This document shows positions 20,486-28,290 of a stretch of 28,290 bases of DNA, piece by piece (position 1 is the stretch's first letter; each line of letters opens with the position of its first letter). This DNA comes from a virus, in the IMG/VR virus record IMGVR_UViG_3300022907_000072, positions 1-28,290 of that record; one strand, written 5' to 3'. Below the pieces are notes generated by a model. That model had not been told where the DNA came from. It did not search any database and saw only the letters and a list, made by a program, of their open reading frames with translations. Made by a program: the position numbers and the translations under genes.

Positions 20486-21466
20486 ATGGCTCTTTCCGAA
20501 AAATTTATTGCAGGACTACTTTCCATTAACGACCCTGGAAGTCAGCAGGTGGAGTTTTTTCGCCTTTACTACGATCCCGTAAATGAGCCAAGTAGCTTTT
20601 ACCCTATGTGCTCGTCCACAAATGGGTATGGCAACACTATTTACTGGCAAGGCGTTCAATATAACGCTCTTCCTATTGAAATCGAGAATCTTGAATATGG
20701 TTCGCTAGGAAGAATCCAACGGCCAAAACTCCGCATCAGCAATGAAAACCTGCTAATCTCCCAGATTCTCCGCAAAAAGAACGACTTGAAAGATGCGAAA
20801 ATTGCTCGCATTCGCACTCAAATGAGATTCTTGGATGATCGAAATTTTGATGGCGGCGAAAATCCTTTTGGAACTCCTGACCCAACTCAAGAGATTGTTG
20901 ATACGTTCGTTTTGTCTCAAAAACTCGGCGAAAACCGAGACATGGTAGAATTTGAATGCACGGTTCCCTACGATTTGAGCGACTACACAATTCCTGGGAG
21001 GAAAATCTCTAGTAATTATTGCTCTTTTCAGTATCGCGGATGCGGATGCAATTATTGGGGGCCGCTTGTTGAAAAAGAAGATGGAACGCCGTTTTCAGTT
21101 GCTCCTACAGGTAAATTTAATTTTCAAGACGCTGAAAAAGAATGGAAATACGGCCATAACTATTCTAGCGGCGACCACTGCTTTGTTCCTTTGGGCAAAG
21201 ACCCTTATAAAACTTACTACGTTTCAACAGTTGATCATGTTTCCAACGAGACAAACTCTCCTACGCAAAGTCCAACTACTTGGGAAAAAGAAGGATGCTC
21301 AAAAAAGGTTTTTGCTTGCGATAAAAGATTTCTTCAAACAGGAATTTCATACATTGACGGATCAACAATCGCTAACCCATTGTGTTTTGGTATCCCAGAA
21401 GAAGATAGAAGTATGTCTTTTGGCGGCTATCCAGCAGTTGATCGTTACTCGAAAGGCTCGCAATGA
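20486..21466 (+). CDS. L: Minor tail protein L (lambda gpL homologue)
   Basis: 326 aa. C-terminal Fe-S domain signature: NYCSFQYRGCGC (178-189) and CSKKVFACDKRF (271-282), then SFGGYP (311-316); in lambda gpL four Cys bind a 4Fe-4S cluster, here probably Cys179, Cys186 or 188, Cys271 and Cys278. Between the Cys pairs, about residues 205-270 form an insertion with a YxxGD...YY...SPTxW pattern like small carbohydrate-binding-type modules. gpL helps assemble the tail tip beneath the tape measure. It is the first gene after the strand switch, coupled to K by an ATGA overlap. It is longer than lambda gpL (232 aa) because of the insertion and a larger N-terminal half. Confidence 0.93.
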   Translation: MALSEKFIAGLLSINDPGSQQVEFFRLYYDPVNEPSSFYPMCSSTNGYGNTIYWQGVQYNALPIEIENLEYGSLGRIQRPKLRISNENLLISQILRKKNDLKDAKIARIRTQMRFLDDRNFDGGENPFGTPDPTQEIVDTFVLSQKLGENRDMVEFECTVPYDLSDYTIPGRKISSNYCSFQYRGCGCNYWGPLVEKEDGTPFSVAPTGKFNFQDAEKEWKYGHNYSSGDHCFVPLGKDPYKTYYVSTVDHVSNETNSPTQSPTTWEKEGCSKKVFACDKRFLQTGISYIDGSTIANPLCFGIPEEDRSMSFGGYPAVDRYSKGSQ

Positions 21467-21843
21467 CTATAAAAGACTGTTTAGAGCTTTTTAAAACTAG
21501 CGCGATTTCCGACAATAATAAGGAAATTATTGCATTCTTGGGCTTGAAAGAAGAAAGCGCCGAATTAAAATTAATTAAAAACCGCTCGCCCGACCCTCAA
21601 AATTATTTCGCCGTTGATCCTCTTGAGTTTTTAGAATTTAAAAGTAATTATTTATTTTTGGCCGTTCTTCATTCCCATATTTATGGGGATTCGCAGTTTT
21701 CAGCTTTTGACGAGGCGACTTCTGAGAACTGTTGTTTGCCGTTCGTTGTTTATTCCGTGCCAGAAGGAAAATTTGCACTGTATGTTCCAGAGTCTAATGA
21801 ACTAGACAGTGTAAATCTAAGCAGGTTAAAGGATGCGCTATGA
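21463..21843 (+). CDS. K: Tail assembly protein K, JAMM/MPN domain only
   Basis: 126 aa. LHSHIYGDSQFSAFDE holds the metal-binding JAMM motif H70-x-H72-x7-S80-x2-D83, with Glu21 as a possible general base. Lambda gpK (199 aa) carries a JAMM domain followed by an NlpC/P60 cell-wall peptidase domain; here only the first domain is present, since the frame ends soon after it. The protein probably acts in tail-tip assembly or cleaves a peptide bond there; it does not show the peptidoglycan-cutting half. Overlaps L and I by four bases each. Confidence 0.9.
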   Translation: MTIKDCLELFKTSAISDNNKEIIAFLGLKEESAELKLIKNRSPDPQNYFAVDPLEFLEFKSNYLFLAVLHSHIYGDSQFSAFDEATSENCCLPFVVYSVPEGKFALYVPESNELDSVNLSRLKDAL

Positions 21844-22541
21844 CAACTGTTTATGTTCACGGACTTTTAGGAAAGGAATTTGGGCGAAAGTTTAAATTTT
21901 CGCTTTCCCGTGCCAGCGATGCGTTAAAAGCTATTGATGCAAACAAAACTGGATTCTGCAATAGGATCATTGAATTAAGCAAAAAAGGCGCTCACTATTC
22001 TTTAGTTGTTGATGGAAAGTTAGAGCATTCTCCATTGTCTATCAAGAATATCAAGGAGGTTCATGTTGTTCCTTCTATCATTGGTAGCGCTGGAGTGGCG
22101 GCTGTTATTGGTGTTGTAGCCACAGTAGGGGGTCTTTATGCTGGAACCCTTGGGACAAGTTACGCTTTATTGTCAACTATTCTGATAACCGTGGGATCGG
22201 CAGCTCTTTCTTATGGTATTTCAAATTTGCTAATGAAGGATTCTGGTCAAACAGCCAAAGACGCTGGCTCTGCTTCTGCCAGAGCAAATGCCCTAAATAA
22301 ATCCTTTCTTTTCTCAAATGGCGAAAATGTTGCTGAACAAGGGAACCCCGTGCCTCTTGGATATGGCAGACTAAGAATCGGTTCTGCCGTGATTCAATCA
22401 ACCATTAAAAGTTTCCCTGCCAAATTTGACGAGAAGAACGGTCTGCCAATCTTTAACGAATTTACCCAAACAGCCACAAAAAAAGGCGGTTCATACATGG
22501 CTTACGTTGACAACCAAGACGAAATTCAAACAAACAATTGA
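21840..22541 (+). CDS. I: Tail assembly protein I (lambda gpI homologue)
   Basis: 233 aa. N-terminal ubiquitin-like region (MTTVYVHGLLGKEFGRKFKF), a Gly/Ala-rich hydrophobic segment (about 80-133, including VAAVIGVVATVGGLYAGTLG), and the C-terminal motif NKSFLFSNGENVAEQGNPVP then LGYGRLRIGS typical of gpI. In lambda it is needed for tail tip assembly and is not kept in the virion. Expected neighbours: K before, J after (TTGA overlap). Confidence 0.92.
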   Translation: MTTVYVHGLLGKEFGRKFKFSLSRASDALKAIDANKTGFCNRIIELSKKGAHYSLVVDGKLEHSPLSIKNIKEVHVVPSIIGSAGVAAVIGVVATVGGLYAGTLGTSYALLSTILITVGSAALSYGISNLLMKDSGQTAKDAGSASARANALNKSFLFSNGENVAEQGNPVPLGYGRLRIGSAVIQSTIKSFPAKFDEKNGLPIFNEFTQTATKKGGSYMAYVDNQDEIQTNN

Positions 22542-25500
22542 AACACTTTTTAACCAGAAACTTCTCCTTAATTCATGGCGCTGGCGGCGGCAAAAAACAA
22601 GACCGTCCTGATCCTCCGCCTCCAGCCACCCTTTTGCCCCCAAAGCTCGGGAAACTGCGTTCCTTGTCGTCGTATTCCTATAGTGAGAGTATTGACATGC
22701 TTGGAGAAGGTCCAATTGAAGGATTAGTCAATCAAAACGGCGAAATTGTTGATGGGTACAGAATCTTTGAAAGCATTTATATTGATGACGTTCCCGTTAA
22801 AAAGACAATCAATCCTTTTGATGAGAGTATTGAAAAAGCAAGCGTTTCTTTGGAAAATTTAGCTGCCGCTATCTCGAACGTTTGGAAAAATGAAAGCGGC
22901 GAAACAATTGACAAAAGCTTGTCTTCGTTAAGTCTTCAAGACGGCTCTTACCAAAGCGATAGAAATGTAAGCGACCCTTATAAATTTCACTTTGTAGATT
23001 CTGGGAATATTTCAGCAGAAATAGTTAGCGGCAAAACAAATATTGCTAAATGCATACTTCGCGGGATTAACGACCTAAAAAGAGTATCCGTTGATAAGAA
23101 ACAAGACAGTACTTGTAAATCAATTTCGCGCCAAAAACTTTTAAGGTTTGATGGTTACTCTACTTTTTCGTCAATAGAGACAAGCTTACTGAAAGATTTT
23201 CCATCGTCAACGGATTATCCGTTTTTTTGCATCAAGATTAACCTTGGCGATTTCTACTCTCAATCATCCAGACCAGTTCAGGATGCTGGGGAATTCGGCG
23301 TTAATAAATTTTGCTCAGCTTACTTAGATTCTGATATTTCAAGTTATGTTTTTGAGAAGCTAGAAATTTCTGAAATTGGTAAGCGTCGAGTTTTAAGACC
23401 TCTTAGGTGGCTAGACATGTCGTATTTAAGTCTTGGAGCTTCTACAAGCGACGTTAAAATTTGCGGCAGCATTTATATCTTTGGCGTTCAGGAGAATGGT
23501 TATCCAACCCATGAAACAGTCGAGGCCATTTCTTCTAATGTTAAGAATTTTTACATGATTGACTTTTCTTCGGAAAAGTATAATTACTATAATATTCTCG
23601 CTGAAATAAAAAACGGCGAAGAACTTCAGTCATCTCTCGGGTTTTTTGATAAAACTTACCTTGACAAAAACTACGGGATCAAGTTGCTTGGCCCTTTCTC
23701 TACTCAGGGTCAAACTCCTAGAATTAAAAATTTTGCGCCAAAAATACCTAAAAATGGCGTCATTGACATTTTTCCATCTCCATTTGAATACACATCTTTC
23801 CAAGAAGGAGCTTACATTTCAGAAGAAGATAGAAATTTTCTAGCTGAAGAATGGAATTTGCAAGAATTTCTCTTGAAAAATGGAAAGTTCTATAAGGCGG
23901 CGCGAAATTATAGAAACAGGGGCCTAAGAAAGCTTAAACAGGTCTATTTGAACGACAACGGCAACTTTCAAGTAGAGGTTTTATGGCCAAAAAAAAGAAA
24001 AGACGGCGCAATCAAATTATCCGAAAACGAATTCCTAACAACTAAGCCTGACACTTTTTACAAGTTTATTTTTACAAAAACTGGAGATGTATTCACTCGT
24101 TCATTAAAGAAGTATGAGTACAAGTCTGAAATCCAAATGGCATTTGATCGACAGAGCAATCCATTTGAAGAAAACGTATCGGACGAAAAGATTACGGATG
24201 TAACTTATAAGATAGATAGCTTTAAAAAACAAATCGCAGCATCTCTTATTGCCGTTGGTGATTTTGAAGGTTCAAACGACACTCGCGGCGGAAAAAGCTA
24301 TTCAAATTGGAGTGCTGGATCATATTCTCAATTTGACGAAGAACCTAATGCTGTTACTCATGTAATTAAAAACCCTAACGTTTCATCTGTTTACGTAACA
24401 ATGGGCGTGCGCGTTTTAAGTGACACTGTTGAAAAAACAAAAGACATTAAAGGTATCGGCGAAAACATTGACGCTGGAACAAGAATCCCAACGCTTGTTA
24501 AGTTTCGCATCGAAATGGGTCTTCAAGATTTAAATGGCGTAGAGCGAGACCCCACAGAAATCCTTGATTTTCAGATTACTGGGTTAACAGAATCGCCCGT
24601 TTTAATTGATATTGGGCGCACTGAAAATGCTAATAGTTTGGCGTCTTACTCTCGGTTTATTCAGGGGCCAGATAATGTGGCGTCTGCTTTAGCTATTCCT
24701 CAGTCAACTGATGGATCGTTTCGTTATATTCGAGTCACACGACTAACACCAGAGACGTATTCTTCTTTGATTCGGCGCGAAATTTCTCTTGAAAAAGTTA
24801 CTGAGATTATCAATGCTAAATTTTCCTATCCTAACTCGGCTATTGTTGGCGTCAAATTAGACTCAAGAACACTTTCGAGCCTGCCTCCTCGTTCTTACGA
24901 CGCTCGCTTAAAAAGGATTCTTGTTCCTAGCAACTACTATCCTCTTCGCACAAATGGAACAGATAAAAGGCTATACAAAACGACCTCAGAATTTATTGCC
25001 GCGCCTGAATCTGATAAAATTATCTACAATGGAGAATGGGACGGAACATTTAAAGAAGCGTGGAGCGATAACCCTGTGTGGATTGTTTTTGATCTTTTGA
25101 CCAACAAGAGATACGGGCTTGGCAATTTCATTGAAGCGAGCGATGTGAACGTTTGGGAGCTTTATAAAATCGGTCGCTTTTGTGATGCTGTAAATGATGA
25201 TGGCGTTTTTACTGGTGTTCCTAGTGCAACTGGTGGATTAGAACCAAGATATTCTTGCAATATTATCATTGGCGACAATGTGAATGTTTTTGACGCGATT
25301 CAAAATATTTCGGCGGCATTCCGTGGTAATGTTTTTTACTCAAATTCTTATATTGACTTTACTGATGACCGAGTAAAACTTCCTAAAGCGTTTTTCAATA
25401 ACCAAAATGTTCGTGAGGGAATTTTCAATTACACAAACTCTCGTAGAGACGAGCAGTATAACACATTGGAAGTCAACTACTTTGACCGTGACGACTCTTT

Positions 25501-26620
25501 TAAAGCAAAGGTTGAATACATTGAAGACTCGGAAGACATTAAGAAGCGCGGCGTTTTAAGAACTGAAATTGATACTTATGGAATAACCTCGCGTGCTCAC
25601 GCTAACCGCATTGGTAAACACGTAATTTACTCTACAGTTAATGAGAATCAGGCGGTATCATTTGTTTGCGGCCCCGAAATTTTATCTTGCAAGCCAGGAG
25701 ATTTGATTAGTGTCGAGGATGATCTTAAATCGTTGCAAAAAAACATTGGCCGTGTTTTGGATATTGATTATTCCAATAGAATTTTGAGAGTCGATGATTC
25801 GTTTGATTCGGCCAAATTTTTCAACGAAGTTTCTTTGTTTATTCCTACTGGGCAAAATACTTACGCGGATTACTACAATCGCGCCGTTAGTCCTTCTAAA
25901 CTCAGTATGAACTACTTGTATGCGAATGACGTTCCGCAAATCGCGACGTTTTCAATTACTGGGCACGAAAATCTTTCTTTTGGATCAAAATTATATTTAA
26001 ATGCGACGGGCGAAAACATTGCTTTGCTAGACAAAGCTAAAATTGGCGGCATTTACTCGGTTACTCTAAGCGGCCTTCAACAGGAAATTTACAAACTCAC
26101 TACAGTTAAAGAATCTTCTTCTGTAGAATATGAAGTGGCGGCGATTAAATTTGACACTGGCAAGTTCGGACAAATTGAAAGCGGCCAAAGTTTAGTTGAT
26201 TTTTATAATAATTATCCTAACGTCACTTCTCCTACTCAGGGTTCCGAAACTATTCGGCAGAGCTTCTTGTATCAGCTTGGATACCCTGTTATAAATTCTG
26301 TAACTACTGGAAACTACGACCAACAAGCGGACTCTATAGACATTTCTGGAAGTTGGCAAGCAGCTTCTAATGCCACGAGCTATGATTACGAATTAATCAC
26401 GCCAAAGTTCAATTCGATTACAGGAAGAACAACTGGAAACCATGCAGTTTTCACGGATCAAACTCAAGCGGGCCGATTTGTTTTTAAAGTTTCGGCACGA
26501 AATGAGGAATCTATTCCTAATCCTATTGGGCCAACCAATTCTTCAGGTATTGTAGTGTTATCTTACTCAGCACCAATCAGAAACAACAGCATTTTCGCGG
26601 GAATAAAAATTAAGCAGTGA
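22538..26620 (+). CDS. J: Tail tip attachment protein J (host specificity)
   Basis: 1360 aa. The start is a TTG whose four bases TTGA overlap the stop of I, in line with the other junctions; no in-frame ATG precedes the conserved region. N-terminal part: a Gly/Pro stretch (RPDPPPPATLLPP) and SIDMLGEGPIEGLVN, the classical start of gpJ. Centre (about 760-1010): RYIRVTRLTPETY, KTTSEFIAAP, VWIVFDLLTNKRYGLG and SAAFRGNVFYSN as in phage tail-tip proteins. C-terminal fibronectin-type domain at about 1248-1348 (WQAASNATSYDYEL, FVFKVSARNEES). It forms the tip that contacts the host receptor; specificity is expected towards the C-terminus. The stop overlaps the next GTG by four bases. Confidence 0.95.
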   Translation: MKHFLTRNFSLIHGAGGGKKQDRPDPPPPATLLPPKLGKLRSLSSYSYSESIDMLGEGPIEGLVNQNGEIVDGYRIFESIYIDDVPVKKTINPFDESIEKASVSLENLAAAISNVWKNESGETIDKSLSSLSLQDGSYQSDRNVSDPYKFHFVDSGNISAEIVSGKTNIAKCILRGINDLKRVSVDKKQDSTCKSISRQKLLRFDGYSTFSSIETSLLKDFPSSTDYPFFCIKINLGDFYSQSSRPVQDAGEFGVNKFCSAYLDSDISSYVFEKLEISEIGKRRVLRPLRWLDMSYLSLGASTSDVKICGSIYIFGVQENGYPTHETVEAISSNVKNFYMIDFSSEKYNYYNILAEIKNGEELQSSLGFFDKTYLDKNYGIKLLGPFSTQGQTPRIKNFAPKIPKNGVIDIFPSPFEYTSFQEGAYISEEDRNFLAEEWNLQEFLLKNGKFYKAARNYRNRGLRKLKQVYLNDNGNFQVEVLWPKKRKDGAIKLSENEFLTTKPDTFYKFIFTKTGDVFTRSLKKYEYKSEIQMAFDRQSNPFEENVSDEKITDVTYKIDSFKKQIAASLIAVGDFEGSNDTRGGKSYSNWSAGSYSQFDEEPNAVTHVIKNPNVSSVYVTMGVRVLSDTVEKTKDIKGIGENIDAGTRIPTLVKFRIEMGLQDLNGVERDPTEILDFQITGLTESPVLIDIGRTENANSLASYSRFIQGPDNVASALAIPQSTDGSFRYIRVTRLTPETYSSLIRREISLEKVTEIINAKFSYPNSAIVGVKLDSRTLSSLPPRSYDARLKRILVPSNYYPLRTNGTDKRLYKTTSEFIAAPESDKIIYNGEWDGTFKEAWSDNPVWIVFDLLTNKRYGLGNFIEASDVNVWELYKIGRFCDAVNDDGVFTGVPSATGGLEPRYSCNIIIGDNVNVFDAIQNISAAFRGNVFYSNSYIDFTDDRVKLPKAFFNNQNVREGIFNYTNSRRDEQYNTLEVNYFDRDDSFKAKVEYIEDSEDIKKRGVLRTEIDTYGITSRAHANRIGKHVIYSTVNENQAVSFVCGPEILSCKPGDLISVEDDLKSLQKNIGRVLDIDYSNRILRVDDSFDSAKFFNEVSLFIPTGQNTYADYYNRAVSPSKLSMNYLYANDVPQIATFSITGHENLSFGSKLYLNATGENIALLDKAKIGGIYSVTLSGLQQEIYKLTTVKESSSVEYEVAAIKFDTGKFGQIESGQSLVDFYNNYPNVTSPTQGSETIRQSFLYQLGYPVINSVTTGNYDQQADSIDISGSWQAASNATSYDYELITPKFNSITGRTTGNHAVFTDQTQAGRFVFKVSARNEESIPNPIGPTNSSGIVVLSYSAPIRNNSIFAGIKIKQ

Positions 26621-26952
26621 CAACTACTCTTCCTCCTACCACCACTTTACCACCTACGACGACGTTGCCACCTACGACAACGCCTCCTCCAACTACTACA
26701 CTTCCGCCAACGACTCCGCCTCCCACGACAGAGCCACCCACAACCCCACCACCAACGACTCCTCCGCCGACAACGCCACCCCCTACGACGACGCCTCCGC
26801 CGACCACAACTCCACCTCCGACTACTACACTGCCGCCCACGACGACGTTGCCGCCGACTACCCCGCCGCCAACGACGCCTCCTCCCACAACTACTCCCAC
26901 GCCAACCACGCCACCCCCGACAACACCAGCGCCAACAACTACTCCCGCGCCA
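26617..26952 (+). repeat. Pro/Thr codon repeat region
   Basis: About 112 codons of C-rich imperfect repeats encoding PPTTT, TTLPP and TTPPP units. Synonymous codons vary (ACG, ACT, ACA, ACC with CCT, CCA, CCG, CCC), so the protein pattern is kept while the DNA is not an exact tandem repeat. On the other strand this creates a long Gly/Val reading frame that is not a gene. Confidence 0.85.
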
Positions 26953-28290
26953 TTTGTTTTCGAGAGTCCTCCTGATATTGGTTTTCCTTCTTCTTTTGTT
27001 CCTTCTGACGGATCAAATGGAACGGGCATTGGCTATTCTGTAGCGCTGAAAAAAGATGTGCCGTTCGATTTTCAATTCGAGGATCGGTTTGGGAACGCTA
27101 TTTCTAATGATTTTGATTTGGCGAATAGTTTTGTTGACGTTTCCATTGGATTTGATGTTTATCACACGGGAGGAAGCGTTGCTCCTAGCGGCTCTAATTT
27201 TAGAAGCGGTATTTCTTCTACGAACTATGTTTTCACTTACGAGCAAAACAAGGAGGCTTTTGCTGGCGAAGCTCATCGTTATTATCAATTAAATTTTAGG
27301 CTTCAAGAAAACGCAGAAATTAATTTTAGCAATTTCACAATTTATCATTTGCCCGCGCAAATTAATGCGGCGCAAGTTTCTGGATATTCAGAGGGTCAAA
27401 CGGGCGCTGTTAGTTTATTTTTAAGTGTTCCAGATAATGGGACGAAGTTTTTGGTCAGGCAATTTGATGTTTTCACAGGCGCAAATTCTTCTTTCTCTCC
27501 TAATAGCGGAAACTTACTGAAAAGTGTTCCTATTTTTGATTCAGATATTTCTTATTCTTTACAAATAGATAAAGAGGAGCAGCCCAAAGGAGAAATTTTA
27601 TACTACAAGGTTCTTCCATATGATGATTTTTCGACGGGACTATTTTGGACGGGACAACTAACAGGCGTTCTAGACTATCCTCAAGAGGCCAAAACTTTCA
27701 CAGAAGGTATTCCGCCGTTTGGTTCTAGCGGTCAAAGGAGTGGTATTTTTACTGGTTACTCAGTTCCGCAGATTAGCCCTTTTGATGGAATCACGTTTTA
27801 TCAAACAGGAAGCGGCCAAAATCTTTATGTTTGTCACAGTGGTCAGTGGACTCCTTTATTGACTGATGTAACGGGCGCAAATGTTTCTGGTTCGTCTTCT
27901 AAAACATTGTCTCTTTACAAGAGAGACGGCTCAACTGTAACCACCACTTTCACAGATTTACAAGGAACAGGAGAAAGTGTTTCGGGCGAAAATTGGTTTG
28001 TTTATTCGGGCCAATTCAATACTGGCAACGGCGTTTTAACTTTAAACAGAAGCGGCGACAACGGAACAATCCTCGTTAATTTTGATGGACGGTATTTAAC
28101 TGGTGTTGATCTTTCGTCTTATGCTTCGATTTCTTATGTTTCTGGTATTAGTGGATATTTTAGCGGCCAATTCAATCTTCTAAACTCTCAGACTGGTAAT
28201 TATGTTACTGGCTCTGTAGTTAGGCCGTCAGAAACAGGTTCTTTTGTTGTTGGTGATGTGGTGCGCCCATCTGAAACTGGCGGATTCGTA
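26617..28290 (+). CDS. Tail fibre protein with Pro/Thr-rich N-terminus, 3' end outside window
   Basis: Open from a GTG at 26617 to the window end (558 codons, no stop). A TAA two codons upstream and the absence of an in-frame ATG make GTG the only good start; it overlaps the J stop (GTGA). Residues 1 to about 112 are almost only Pro and Thr (TTLPPTTTLPPTTTPPP-like), an extended stiff linker. Beyond that the protein is beta-rich with many Gly/Ser/Thr turns (SGxxTG, YxSGQFNTGNG, TLSLYKRDGSTVTTTF), typical of tail fibre shafts and adhesins. It is a candidate receptor-binding fibre attached to the J tip. Confidence 0.88.
   Translation, partial: MTTTLPPTTTLPPTTTLPPTTTPPPTTTLPPTTPPPTTEPPTTPPPTTPPPTTPPPTTTPPPTTTPPPTTTLPPTTTLPPTTPPPTTPPPTTTPTPTTPPPTTPAPTTTPAPFVFESPPDIGFPSSFVPSDGSNGTGIGYSVALKKDVPFDFQFEDRFGNAISNDFDLANSFVDVSIGFDVYHTGGSVAPSGSNFRSGISSTNYVFTYEQNKEAFAGEAHRYYQLNFRLQENAEINFSNFTIYHLPAQINAAQVSGYSEGQTGAVSLFLSVPDNGTKFLVRQFDVFTGANSSFSPNSGNLLKSVPIFDSDISYSLQIDKEEQPKGEILYYKVLPYDDFSTGLFWTGQLTGVLDYPQEAKTFTEGIPPFGSSGQRSGIFTGYSVPQISPFDGITFYQTGSGQNLYVCHSGQWTPLLTDVTGANVSGSSSKTLSLYKRDGSTVTTTFTDLQGTGESVSGENWFVYSGQFNTGNGVLTLNRSGDNGTILVNFDGRYLTGVDLSSYASISYVSGISGYFSGQFNLLNSQTGNYVTGSVVRPSETGSFVVGDVVRPSETGGFV
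28216..28290 (+). repeat. Start of a 14-residue repeat (VVRPSETGSFVVGD) in the fibre
   Basis: VVRPSETGSFVVGD at 28216-28257 is followed directly by VVRPSETGGFV at 28258-28290. The DNA differs at several synonymous positions, so selection on the protein is likely. The array may continue beyond the window. Confidence 0.7.

Noticed and set aside
21066-21494. Plus-strand frame of 142 codons inside L
   Set aside because: It is a Lys-rich shadow in another frame of a gene with clear gpL motifs.
26610-27029. Minus-strand Gly/Val-rich frame of 139 codons
   Set aside because: It is the reverse complement of the Pro/Thr codon repeat of the fibre gene and has no independent support.
1-28290. CRISPR arrays, insertion sequences, integrase or attachment sites
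   Set aside because: I saw no spaced direct repeats, no transposase or recombinase motifs and no flanking inverted repeats in the window.

Overview
The window is part of a tailed double-stranded DNA bacteriophage genome. The decisive evidence is at the right end: a lambda-type siphovirus tail-tip cassette (homologues of gpL, gpK, gpI and gpJ) followed by an open-ended tail fibre gene. The host is probably a Gram-negative bacterium, judging from the lambda-type tail tip and a lipobox-bearing small protein. At least one perfect Shine-Dalgarno site shows normal bacterial initiation. I cannot name the host or a close phage relative.

Left to centre (1-20454), almost everything lies on the minus strand: about 60 tightly packed, mostly small genes. 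Many overlap by 4 bp (ATGA), share one base (TAATG) or have the junction TAA-C-ATG, so this is probably one or a few long polycistronic units. Recognisable products are a radical SAM enzyme, an ECF-like sigma factor, thymidylate synthase, a T7-type amidase endolysin, a PAPS-dependent sulfotransferase, a PD-(D/E)xK-like nuclease and a Dam-family DNA adenine methyltransferase. The rest are conserved or unrecognised phage proteins, several with membrane segments or Cys clusters. One gene, an APS-kinase-like P-loop protein (3526-3957), is inserted on the opposite strand. The only long stretch without genes (12120-12561) is not empty. It encodes two adjacent tRNA-like RNAs on the minus strand, with good acceptor stems and T arms but no recognisable anticodon loop, followed by further strongly folded sequence.

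Right (20486-28290), the strand switches at a 31-bp divergent gap. Five plus-strand genes follow, each overlapping the next by exactly four bases (ATGA, ATGA, TTGA, GTGA): L, K, I, J and a fibre whose first ~112 residues are a Pro/Thr repeat. The tape measure and upstream tail genes do not precede L here, unlike in lambda.

How the parts may work together: thymidylate synthase and the methyltransferase serve phage DNA metabolism and modification; the sigma factor may redirect host RNA polymerase to phage promoters; the amidase with nearby membrane proteins would lyse the host. The APS-kinase-like protein could make PAPS, the co-substrate of the sulfotransferase, suggesting a phage-encoded sulfation route. 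The most unusual items are the tRNA-like RNAs, the sulfation pair, the radical SAM gene next to a Ser-rich-motif protein, and a lipoprotein gene split at a run of six G/C pairs.
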